A DNA stretch of 10,238 nt, from positions 1-10,238 of the forward strand of contig DAOVUW010000024.1 of NCBI GenBank assembly GCA_030632385.1, written 5' to 3'. How positions within the stretch are numbered: the first letter of the stretch is position 1; each line of letters begins with the position of its first letter. Of this stretch, positions 1 to 5,442 are shown piece after piece. Source of the DNA: Candidatus Nanohalarchaeota archaeon (GTDB taxonomy: Archaea > EX4484-52). The notes beneath the pieces were generated by a model, which saw nothing but the letters and a program-made list of their open reading frames with translations, was not told where the DNA came from and ran no database searches. Both the position numbers and the translations under genes were made by a program.

Positions 1-25
1 ACATGCATGTTGTAAAAAAGATGCA

Positions 26-51
26 TTTATCAAAAAAGAGTTTTTGATAAA
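26..51. repeat. Perfect 11-bp inverted repeat (hairpin)
   Basis: TTTATCAAAAA (26-36) is exactly complementary to TTTTTGATAAA (41-51) around the 4-base loop AGAG. It is AT-only except for one C/G pair. It could be the terminator of a gene ending to the left of the window, or a protein-binding site. Short open stretches run in from the left edge in all three plus frames, with stops at 13-15, 45-47 and 80-82, so the end of an upstream gene may be here. I cannot tell which frame, if any, is coding. Confidence 0.45.
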
Positions 52-104
52 GCAAATAACATGGAATTTGATGAGAGTTTAGATGTGACTTGAGTTAAGA
101 GAAT

Positions 105-147
105 AAGGTGTGTTGTTTTTGTTGCTTTGCGCAACAACACCTTTTAA
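105..147 (+). terminator. Imperfect GC-containing hairpin, probable terminator
   Basis: AAGGTG (105-110) and the following TGTTGTT pair with AACAACACCTT (134-144), leaving a two-base bulge. An inner GTTGC/GCAAC pairing (121-125 and 131-135) closes a small loop. A T-run (142-145) follows at once. Its position just before the promoter of the first binding-protein gene suggests it ends an upstream transcript. It shows no sequence link to the IS-like material at the right edge beyond both being GTTG/CAAC-type palindromes. Confidence 0.45.
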
Positions 148-178
148 TGTTTGCGAATCTTAAAATTAATAAAGATAA
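142..178 (+). promoter_or_regulatory. Conserved 37-base upstream block, copy A
   Basis: This block, starting TTTTAATGTTTG and ending AATAAAGATAA, recurs at 1338-1374 with a single mismatch (C/T at the position of base 153). Each copy lies upstream of one of the two paralogous binding-protein genes, 63 and 56 bases before the respective ATG. The bases between block and ATG are far less conserved. It may be an operator or an upstream promoter element kept by selection, or simply a well-preserved part of the tandem duplication. Confidence 0.5.
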
Positions 179-216
179 TTGTCTTATTATTATGAAGAGT
201 TTAGAATCGTTGTGGC

Positions 217-223
217 TATAAAA
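217..223 (+). promoter_or_regulatory. TATA box for the first binding-protein gene
   Basis: TATAAAA lies about 25 bases before the ATG at 242. That is the spacing expected for an archaeal promoter giving a leaderless or nearly leaderless transcript. A GGAATGAT stretch (230-237) between the two resembles a degenerate ribosome binding site but would lie at or before the transcription start. Confidence 0.5.
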
Positions 224-241
224 CACTTCGGAATGATTTGT

Positions 242-352
242 ATGGATAATAGAATTAAAATAATAGCAACACTTCTTGTTGCTACGCTGGTTATAGGCGC
301 ACTATTTATTTCCGGGTGTACGAAACCGATAGAAGAGAGAGAGAGATTGTAA
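242..352 (+). CDS. Lipoprotein signal peptide of binding protein 1, out of frame with its body
   Basis: The ATG at 242 opens a 36-residue reading frame: a short Lys/Arg-containing start (MDNRIK), a hydrophobic stretch, then the lipobox ISGC with the lipid-accepting Cys at residue 26, then TKPIEERERL and a TAA at 350-352. This is a complete archaeal lipoprotein signal peptide. The binding domain follows in another frame. From 242 to 316 is 74 bases, so the leader and body frames disagree by one dinucleotide of the AG tract at 334-346. The leader is nearly identical to that of copy 2 (3 differences in 68 bases up to the tract, two of them silent), which argues that this frame is translated and selected. 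As written it would yield only a roughly 10-residue lipopeptide after processing. An automatic gene caller would miss it and start the body at a GTG. Confidence 0.75.
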   Translation: MDNRIKIIATLLVATLVIGALFISGCTKPIEERERL

Positions 353-1302
353 GTGAGAGAAATAATATAGAACCACCTTTAGAAAATAAGATTATTGATG
401 TTACAGTAATGATGCCTTTTGTACCTTTACCATTATGGTCGCCCTTTTATTGTGCCTCAGACCAAGGATATTACGCTGATGAAGGATTAAATGTAATCAT
501 AACATATAGCAGTTATGGAACAATGGACTCTCTAAAACAACTTGCGGCAAAAAAAGTTGATTTTGGATATGGTGGAGATGAAGGTGTAATTATTGCCAAA
601 TCACAAGATATACCGGTTGTAGCAGTTCATAAAACAATAAATCGTGCTCCATTTTATATTCTTTCTAAACCAGAAAAAAATATCATGAAACCTGAAGATC
701 TAATAGGAAAGAAAATTGCAACACCGGGTGCCGGAGCAACTGTTACTATTCTCACTAAAGTGGTATTAAATAAAGCAGGTTTGGATTACAACGATGTAGA
801 GTTTGTTTTTGCAGGTGCAGGAATAATACCGGCACTGATACAAGATCAAGTTGATGCGATGACCGGATACCTACCGCAAAAAGTAATTATAAAGAATATG
901 GGACAAACGGTTAATATGATCCATACTGGTGATTATACCGATTTAGGCAAAATATATATTTTTGCCAACGAAAAAATGATTCAAGAGAACCCGGAAGTTG
1001 TAAGAAAATTTGTCGCTGCGACACAAAAAGGATTGGAATATTCTATATCTCATCCAGAAGAAGCAATAGATATTTATTTAAAATTCAATCCTGATGCAGC
1101 AAAAGATAAGAATGTTAGCTCGGCAATTTGGAACGCAATGTTAGAAGAGGGATTTGACAAAGATACAAACGGAAATCCAATATTCCGCCTGCCTTCAGAA
1201 GACAATTGGACAGAAAAGCAAGACCAGATGTTTGATGTCGGCATAATAGACAAAAAGACACCAATAGAAGAAATGTACACCGACAAATTCTTTCCGAACT
1301 GA
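316..1302 (+). CDS. NitT/TauT-type ABC transporter substrate-binding protein 1 (body; signal peptide displaced by the AG tract)
   Basis: This is a periplasmic-binding-protein-like solute receptor of the NMT1/THI5-like (SsuA/TauA/ThiY) family, expected to be anchored outside the membrane and to deliver its ligand to the adjacent permease. Family traits seen: the opening stretch with PFYCASDQGYYADEGL, the KQLAAKKVDFGYGG segment, a hinge DLIGKKIATPGAG, and a C-terminal lobe with NPEVVRKFVAATQKGLEY. The frame has no stop from 259 on, and the only start before the domain is a GTG at 316 overlapping the lipobox codons. That start would remove the signal peptide, so I regard it as an artefact. The real start is probably the ATG at 242, joined to this frame when the AG tract has 5 or 8 units instead of 6. 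The ligand cannot be read from sequence; relatives bind nitrate, sulfonates, thiamine precursors or riboflavin. A paralogue follows at 1600-2496. Confidence 0.85.
   Translation: MYETDRREREIVSERNNIEPPLENKIIDVTVMMPFVPLPLWSPFYCASDQGYYADEGLNVIITYSSYGTMDSLKQLAAKKVDFGYGGDEGVIIAKSQDIPVVAVHKTINRAPFYILSKPEKNIMKPEDLIGKKIATPGAGATVTILTKVVLNKAGLDYNDVEFVFAGAGIIPALIQDQVDAMTGYLPQKVIIKNMGQTVNMIHTGDYTDLGKIYIFANEKMIQENPEVVRKFVAATQKGLEYSISHPEEAIDIYLKFNPDAAKDKNVSSAIWNAMLEEGFDKDTNGNPIFRLPSEDNWTEKQDQMFDVGIIDKKTPIEEMYTDKFFPN
334..346 (+). repeat. (AG)6 dinucleotide tract inside binding-protein gene 1
   Basis: Six AG units plus a final A lie eight bases after the lipobox Cys codon. The tract separates the signal-peptide frame (codons from 242) from the binding-domain frame (codons at 316, 319 and so on). 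Frames join when the unit number is 5 or 8. The equivalent tract in the paralogue has 9 units, so length has changed between copies. A repeat this short can still slip, but the mutation rate would be lower than for long contingency tracts. Confidence 0.85.
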
Positions 1303-1343
1303 TTTCTCTTCTTTTTTTATTTTAATTTTAATTTTAATTTTAA
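1303..1343 (+). terminator. T-rich tract with (TTTTAA)4 repeat after binding protein 1
   Basis: Directly after the stop codon comes a pyrimidine-rich stretch with seven T in a row (1312-1318), then four exact TTTTAA units (1320-1343). Oligo-T on the sense strand is the usual archaeal termination signal, so transcription of gene 1 may end here and gene 2 start from its own promoter. The last TTTTAA unit is also the start of the conserved block repeated from 142, so the hexamer array grew at the edge of the duplicated unit. Confidence 0.5.
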
Positions 1344-1374
1344 TGTTTGTGAATCTTAAAATTAATAAAGATAA
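1338..1374 (+). promoter_or_regulatory. Conserved 37-base upstream block, copy B
   Basis: This matches 142-178 at 36 of 37 positions. It shows that the tandem duplication included the promoter region, so each binding protein carries its own control DNA. After the block the two upstream regions diverge. Copy B has a weaker TATA-like CTATTTAA (1408-1415) and an AAGGATGATTTAT stretch just before the ATG at 1431. Confidence 0.5.
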
Positions 1375-1430
1375 CTAGCTCATATTATTGTATTGAATAG
1401 TTTAGAACTATTTAACCAAGGATGATTTAT

Positions 1431-1547
1431 ATGAATAATAAAATGAAGATGATGGCAACGCTTCTTGTTGCTACGCTGGTTATAGGCGCACTATTTATTT
1501 CCGGGTGCACGAAACCGACAGAAGAGAGAGAGAGAGAGAGAAAGTGA
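1431..1547 (+). CDS. Lipoprotein signal peptide of binding protein 2, out of frame with its body
   Basis: The ATG at 1431 opens a 38-residue frame: MNNKMKMM, a hydrophobic core, the lipobox ISGC with Cys at residue 26, then TKPTEERERERK and a TGA at 1545-1547. From residue 9 to residue 29 it is identical in protein sequence to the leader of copy 1. The binding domain follows in a different frame: 1431 to 1600 is 169 bases, one too many for a common frame. The mismatch is in the opposite sense to copy 1, where the distance is one base short of a multiple of three. Adding one AG unit or removing two restores a full-length lipoprotein. The possible ribosome site is AAGGATGAT (1418-1426). Confidence 0.75.
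   Translation: MNNKMKMMATLLVATLVIGALFISGCTKPTEERERERK
1523..1541 (+). repeat. (AG)9 dinucleotide tract inside binding-protein gene 2
   Basis: Nine AG units plus a final A sit at the same place as the (AG)6 tract of the first gene. The leader and body frames join at 7 or 10 units. When joined, the tract encodes alternating Glu-Arg residues in the linker between the lipidated Cys and the binding domain, a position where length change should be tolerated. Reading through the tract in the body frame there is no stop, so every other part of the gene is intact. Confidence 0.85.
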
Positions 1548-1599
1548 AATAAACAATATAGAACCTCCTGTAGAAAAAGAGATTATAGATGTTACTTTA

Positions 1600-2496
1600 A
1601 TGATTGGTTTTATACCGAATGTTGGTTACGCCCCTTTTTATGTCGCTGCTACGAATGGCTATTATGATGAAGAAGGTTTGGATGTGAGTTTTCAGTATGC
1701 TCCGGAAGGAGATATTGGTGTAGTAAAGCAACTCGGTGCAAACACGGTGGAATTTGGATATGCTGGAGATCATGCAGTAATAATTGGAAGAACACAAGAT
1801 GTGCCGATATTATCAATTCAAAGAATCATTCAGGAGAATCTCTTTGGAATTTATTCTAAGGAAACATTCGGGACAGATGAGCCATATGATTTGGTTGGGA
1901 AGAAAATAGCTATATCTGGACCGGGCTCAACACCAGCCACCATTACCAAGATAATGCTAAAGAAATCAGCAATAAACACCACGCAAGTAGAATTTTTATA
2001 TGTTGGTGGAGCGGTGATTTCAACTCACTTAACAGGAGAATCTGACGTATTTGCTACGTATCTACCTATGAAAGTTGTTGCAGAGGGAATTGCTGGAGAA
2101 CAAATGAATGAGATAAGTGGTAGTGAGTATACCACTATAGGCAGAACGTATGTCATCACAACAGAAAGAATGATTAATGAACATCCAGATATAGTTAGAA
2201 AATTTGTAAGAGCAACTCAAAAAGGCTTGGAATATTCGGTGGAACATCCAGAAGAAGCTGTTGATGCATTCATCAAATTCAATCCAGACGCAATAGAGAA
2301 AAAGCAATTACATTTATCTATTTGGAAAGCAATGGTTGAGAGAGGATTTGACAAAGATACAAACGGGAATCCAATATTCTACCTGCCTTCCGAAGACAAT
2401 TGGGCGGAGAAGCAAGATCAGATGTTTGATATCGGCATAATGGACAAAAAAACACCAATAGAAGAAATGTACACAGATGAATTCATTTCAAACTAA
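1600..2496 (+). CDS. NitT/TauT-type ABC transporter substrate-binding protein 2 (body; signal peptide displaced by the AG tract)
   Basis: This is a paralogue of the protein at 316-1302, in the same NMT1/THI5-like receptor family. It shows PFYVAATNGYYDEEGLDV at the start, KQLGANTVEFGYAGDHAV, the hinge DLVGKKIAISGPG, and RKFVRATQKGLEYSVEHPEE. The frame is open from 1486, but the first start codon in it is the ATG at 1600, inside the first strand of the domain. The intended start is probably the ATG at 1431, via the AG tract. The middle of the protein differs strongly from copy 1, while the last 45 or so residues (from FDKDTNGNPIF on) are nearly the same. The two receptors may therefore bind different ligands but dock on the same permease. 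The stop is 41 bases before the permease. The ligand is unknown. Confidence 0.85.
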   Translation: MIGFIPNVGYAPFYVAATNGYYDEEGLDVSFQYAPEGDIGVVKQLGANTVEFGYAGDHAVIIGRTQDVPILSIQRIIQENLFGIYSKETFGTDEPYDLVGKKIAISGPGSTPATITKIMLKKSAINTTQVEFLYVGGAVISTHLTGESDVFATYLPMKVVAEGIAGEQMNEISGSEYTTIGRTYVITTERMINEHPDIVRKFVRATQKGLEYSVEHPEEAVDAFIKFNPDAIEKKQLHLSIWKAMVERGFDKDTNGNPIFYLPSEDNWAEKQDQMFDIGIMDKKTPIEEMYTDEFISN

Positions 2497-2537
2497 TTTT
2501 TCTTCTTCTTTTTATATTTTTCTTTTAATTAATAATT
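2497..2537 (+). promoter_or_regulatory. T-rich gap with TATA-like box before the permease
   Basis: The 41-base gap is almost pure T/C, then T/A. It contains TTTATAT (2511-2517) about 24 bases before the permease ATG at 2538, the spacing for a leaderless archaeal transcript. The T-runs could equally end transcription of binding protein 2. No ribosome binding site precedes the permease start, which fits leaderless expression. If so, permease and ATPase can be made regardless of the state of the two receptor genes. Confidence 0.4.
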
Positions 2538-3323
2538 ATGAACAGAAAAATCATTTCTTTGCAGGTTTTAGTTTTTCTTGCATTTATTTTCCTCTGGAAA
2601 TCTGTAATTTTTATCTTTGACTTCCCAGAATTCATCCTTCCACAACCTGAAACTATATTTATCGAGTGGTGTTCAATGTTAAAGAGTGGTCTTCTTCTTG
2701 AGCACACAATGGTTACTTTGTCTGAAACAATTATAGGATTTGTAATCGGTGTTTTTCTCGGCATTATCCCCGGATATTTTGTCGCAAAATCAAAACAGAT
2801 AGACCAGATTCTTTCTCCTTATCTTGTTGCACTCCAGACTGCTCCTAAAATTGCTCTTGCACCTTTAATTGTAATGTGGTTTGGTTTCGGGATTTCATCA
2901 AAAATAATCATTGTCGCATTGATAGTCTTTTTTCCGATTTTAGTAAACACAATTGTTGGGATAAGAAGCGTCGACAAAAACCTGCTGGATTTGATGAAAA
3001 TCTTAAAGGCATCTAAACTACAGATTTTAAGACTCGTAGAATTGCCTGCATCAATGCCTGTCTTGTTCGCCGCATTCAAGACAGGAATAACACTTGCAGT
3101 CATTGGTGCGGTCGTCGGAGAATTTATCGGGTCAAATAAGGGTCTGGGATATCTCACAATATATGCATCTGGTCTAATGGACACTCCGCAGGTCTTTGTT
3201 GCAATTTTCCAGTTGACCATTATTGGAATATTATTGTATTTGCTTATTGATTTTATAGAGGGAAAAACAATCCCGTGGTACAGAAAAGGTGAAGAAGATG
3301 TTGTTAAAACTTCAAAATATTGA
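2538..3323 (+). CDS. ABC transporter permease, NitT/TauT type
   Basis: This is the membrane subunit of an importer, 261 residues, the usual size for SsuC/TauC-like permeases (BPD_transp_1 fold). About six hydrophobic segments are visible, starting with ISLQVLVFLAFIFLW. The coupling (EAA-type) loop that docks on the ATPase is clear in the last third: ELPASMPVLFAAFKTG followed by GAVVGEFIGSNKGLGYL. It would pass the ligand released by either upstream receptor across the membrane. The 3' end overlaps the ATPase gene by 26 bases, so the two are probably translated together. The start follows from the absence of any earlier in-frame start and the TATA box 24 bases upstream. Confidence 0.92.
   Translation: MNRKIISLQVLVFLAFIFLWKSVIFIFDFPEFILPQPETIFIEWCSMLKSGLLLEHTMVTLSETIIGFVIGVFLGIIPGYFVAKSKQIDQILSPYLVALQTAPKIALAPLIVMWFGFGISSKIIIVALIVFFPILVNTIVGIRSVDKNLLDLMKILKASKLQILRLVELPASMPVLFAAFKTGITLAVIGAVVGEFIGSNKGLGYLTIYASGLMDTPQVFVAIFQLTIIGILLYLLIDFIEGKTIPWYRKGEEDVVKTSKY
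3288..3292 (+). promoter_or_regulatory. Ribosome binding site GGTGA that sets the ATPase start
   Basis: GGTGA is complementary to the 3' end of archaeal 16S rRNA and stands five bases before the ATG at 3298. The alternative GTG start at 3289 lies inside this motif, so it is unlikely to be used. The motif is within the permease coding sequence, as expected for an internal gene of an operon. Confidence 0.6.
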
Positions 3324-4038
3324 ATTAGTCTATTGCATGGGCAAAAAGCCAGTCAAAGCTCTCGACAATATTTCCATAGATGTGGAAAAAGGAGATTTCC
3401 TCTCTATTATCGGACCCTCGGGATGCGGGAAGACAACGATTTTAAAAATCATTGCCGAATTGATAAAGCCAACAAAAGGCAAGATAATCAAGCCGGATGA
3501 TTTTGAAGTAGGCTATGTTTTCCAGAATTCAACCCTGTTGAAATGGAGAAGCATTATTGACAATATTGCATTGCCTCTTGAAATTAAAGGAATGAAAAAA
3601 CAAGAGGCATATCTGAAAGCAGAAGAAGTCATGAATCTGGTTGATTTGGGAGAATTTAAGGATTCTTATCCAAAAGATTTAAGCGGTGGCATGAGACACA
3701 GGGCTGCAATTGCAAGGTCTTTAGTTTATAATCCAGAAATTTTACTGATGGACGAACCTTTCGGTGCCCTTGATGAGCCGACAAGATTGAAACTCAATGT
3801 CGAACTTAACAGAATCTGGATAAAGACAAGTAAGACTGTAATTTTTGTCACGCACAATGTCAGCGAAGCTGTTTTTCTTTCAAATAAAGTTGCAATACTA
3901 TCGAAAAGACCTGCAAATCTGAAAAAAATAATTAATATTGATTTGCCAAAACAAAGGACTTTAGAACTTCTGGACTCTGAAAAATACATAAAACAGGTTT
4001 TGGAGATGAGAAAAATTTTCAGCCAATATGCCAAATAA
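3298..4038 (+). CDS. ABC transporter ATP-binding protein, NitT/TauT type
   Basis: This is the cytoplasmic ATPase that powers the importer, 246 residues from the ATG chosen here (249 if the GTG at 3289 is used). All ABC motifs are present in order: Walker A GPSGCGKT (residues 39-46), Q-loop VFQ (Gln76), signature LSGGM (128-132), Walker B ILLMDEP with the catalytic Glu153, D-loop ALD, and switch His186 in VTH. The NSTLLKW segment after the Q-loop is typical of the SsuB/TauB/NrtD group. The protein should be active. It starts inside the permease gene and ends 3 bases before the NurA-like gene. Confidence 0.93.
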   Translation: MLLKLQNIELVYCMGKKPVKALDNISIDVEKGDFLSIIGPSGCGKTTILKIIAELIKPTKGKIIKPDDFEVGYVFQNSTLLKWRSIIDNIALPLEIKGMKKQEAYLKAEEVMNLVDLGEFKDSYPKDLSGGMRHRAAIARSLVYNPEILLMDEPFGALDEPTRLKLNVELNRIWIKTSKTVIFVTHNVSEAVFLSNKVAILSKRPANLKKIINIDLPKQRTLELLDSEKYIKQVLEMRKIFSQYAK

Positions 4039-4041
4039 AAT

Positions 4042-5112
4042 ATGCTCTCAAAAAATGAAATAAAGGAATGCGTCTTTGATTTGAAAAAACAATTAAAGCC
4101 ACAGGAGTCTGGAGATATTTGTTTTTTCAGAAATAAAGAAAAATACAAGCCCTATAAAATCAGTGAAGATTATTTTTCTCAAATCAAAAAACCTCTTAAT
4201 TTAAAGACAAGAAAAATTGCTTTTATTGACGGCGGAAACAATATGCTTTTATCTGCCTCTAATTTTTGCATTGTTCTGAATCGTCTGCATTTTTCATTAT
4301 ATCAAAACAATTTACGTCTAAAGCCAAAGATAGCAGATACAATTGATTTTCTTTCAATCTGTACTTCTTCAATGGAAAATAATGAAATATATTACAATGT
4401 TAAAGTTATATCCCAAAATTCTTTATTTGCAGATTTTGACAAGATAAGTATTTCTTCTGTCGATAAATCAGTCAGTTCGGGTCTTTTCCGTGCGAAAATA
4501 AGTAAAATCGGCGATGTTGCAAGAAAATACGCTGAATGGATATTTGCAGAAGAAATTGCAAAAAACCAGCTTGATGACGGCGATATGATTATAAGAGACG
4601 GAACGCTTGAGGCGCGTTTTATCGGGGAATCTGATTTTGCAGATAAGACCTATGAAATCTGCAGTAAAAAAAACATATTGTTTGCCGGCATTGCAAAAAC
4701 AACTGCTCTTTTCACAAATACAGGGGCAAATTTTTCCTCAGTGCTTAAATCCCGTTCGCCGGAAAATAAAAAGTGGTATTATTATCCAGTGGTTGACATC
4801 AATTCAAAATACCACAGGGCAAAAATGTATTTTGCAAAACTCCATGAAAAATCAAATCGTGTTTTGAGAGCAGATATATTTAATGGCTCAAAGTACAATG
4901 CAGATGAATTCTTTTACCAGATTGCTGACAATTCAAAAGACCCGTGTTTTTTTGGATATCCTTATGGCCTGATAGAAGCGCACAAAATGGCTTTGGTCTC
5001 AAACAAAGAATTGCAGTATTACAAAACTTTGGCAATGGCTTACCTGGATAAATCTGTCTTGTCTGACATTGGTTCGCAGGATGGGCATGATGAACTCGAC
5101 AGGGCGGTTTAA
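4042..5112 (+). CDS. nurA: NurA-domain 5'-3' nuclease family protein
   Basis: NurA is the archaeal nuclease that works with the HerA helicase and Mre11-Rad50 to resect DNA double-strand ends. This 356-residue protein has the family pattern: an early metal-binding Asp in IAFIDGGNN (Asp63), a second acidic motif DMIIRDGTLE (Asp186), a Lys in GIAKTTALF (Lys219), and a C-terminal GYPYGLIEAHKMA with Tyr308 and His314. The length fits the family. HerA, its usual partner, is not next to it here. Instead it directly follows a transporter ATPase (3-base gap) and precedes an alkyltransferase (1-base gap), so it is probably on the same message. No ribosome site is visible before the ATG. The family call is secure from the combined motifs; the exact activity is inferred. 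Confidence 0.78.
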   Translation: MLSKNEIKECVFDLKKQLKPQESGDICFFRNKEKYKPYKISEDYFSQIKKPLNLKTRKIAFIDGGNNMLLSASNFCIVLNRLHFSLYQNNLRLKPKIADTIDFLSICTSSMENNEIYYNVKVISQNSLFADFDKISISSVDKSVSSGLFRAKISKIGDVARKYAEWIFAEEIAKNQLDDGDMIIRDGTLEARFIGESDFADKTYEICSKKNILFAGIAKTTALFTNTGANFSSVLKSRSPENKKWYYYPVVDINSKYHRAKMYFAKLHEKSNRVLRADIFNGSKYNADEFFYQIADNSKDPCFFGYPYGLIEAHKMALVSNKELQYYKTLAMAYLDKSVLSDIGSQDGHDELDRAV

Positions 5113-5113
5113 T

Positions 5114-5422
5114 ATGACTGCATTCTCATCAAAAGTATTTGCAATAGTCAGGCAAATTCCAAAAGGAAAAATAACGACATATAAGCAGATTGCAACAAAG
5201 CTGGGAAATCCAAAACTTACAAGAGCAGTCGGTAATGCTCTTAATAAAAATCCATCTTTGGTTGAGATTCCATGTCATAGAGTAGTTAAGTCAAATGGTT
5301 TTGTCGGAGGCTATTGTTTAGGAACGCAAAAAAAGATAGAACTGCTAAAAAAAGAAGGCATTGAATTTGACAAAAAAAAATCTGTAATTTTAAATTTCCA
5401 AAGCAGAATTTTTATACTGTAA
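5114..5422 (+). CDS. O6-alkylguanine-DNA alkyltransferase, single-domain form
   Basis: This is a suicide DNA-repair protein that takes the alkyl group from O6-alkylguanine onto its own cysteine. Seen: the active-site motif IPCHRVV with Cys54, the arginine finger region RAVGNAL (Arg37), the helix-turn-helix segment ITTYKQIATKLG, and the C-terminal GFVGGYCLGTQKKIELLKKEG. It has only 102 residues, i.e. the DNA-binding/catalytic domain without the N-terminal domain of full-length MGMT/Ogt. The size resembles alkyltransferase-like proteins, but those usually have Trp in place of the Cys, which is present here. An upstream in-frame ATG (5069) would overlap NurA by 44 bases and add residues unlike the family, so the ATG at 5114, one base after the NurA stop, is preferred. 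Confidence 0.85.
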   Translation: MTAFSSKVFAIVRQIPKGKITTYKQIATKLGNPKLTRAVGNALNKNPSLVEIPCHRVVKSNGFVGGYCLGTQKKIELLKKEGIEFDKKKSVILNFQSRIFIL

Positions 5423-5442
5423 ATAAAGTCAAGCAAAATACA

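Noticed and set aside
316..1302. Reading both receptor genes as ordinary cytoplasmic proteins starting at GTG 316 and ATG 1600
   Set aside because: Family members are exported, an intact lipoprotein signal with ATG lies just upstream in both cases, and the chosen starts fall in the lipobox codons or inside the first domain strand.
334..1541. Programmed ribosomal frameshifting at the AG tracts
   Set aside because: The two copies need shifts of different sign (copy 1 minus one or plus two, copy 2 plus one or minus two), and there is no slippery heptamer or obvious downstream pseudoknot. Not excluded, but less simple than repeat slippage.
242..2496. Both receptor genes as plain pseudogenes
   Set aside because: The only break in each is at the repeat tract. 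Hundreds of codons are otherwise open and the leader shows mostly silent change. Error or slippage at the tract explains it better.
4607..4867. Plus-strand 86-codon frame inside the NurA-like gene
   Set aside because: It lies wholly within a gene with clear family motifs in another frame and shows no domain of its own.
5069..5113. Upstream ATG start for the alkyltransferase
   Set aside because: It overlaps the NurA-like coding region and adds residues unlike the family; the ATG at 5114 follows the stop by one base.
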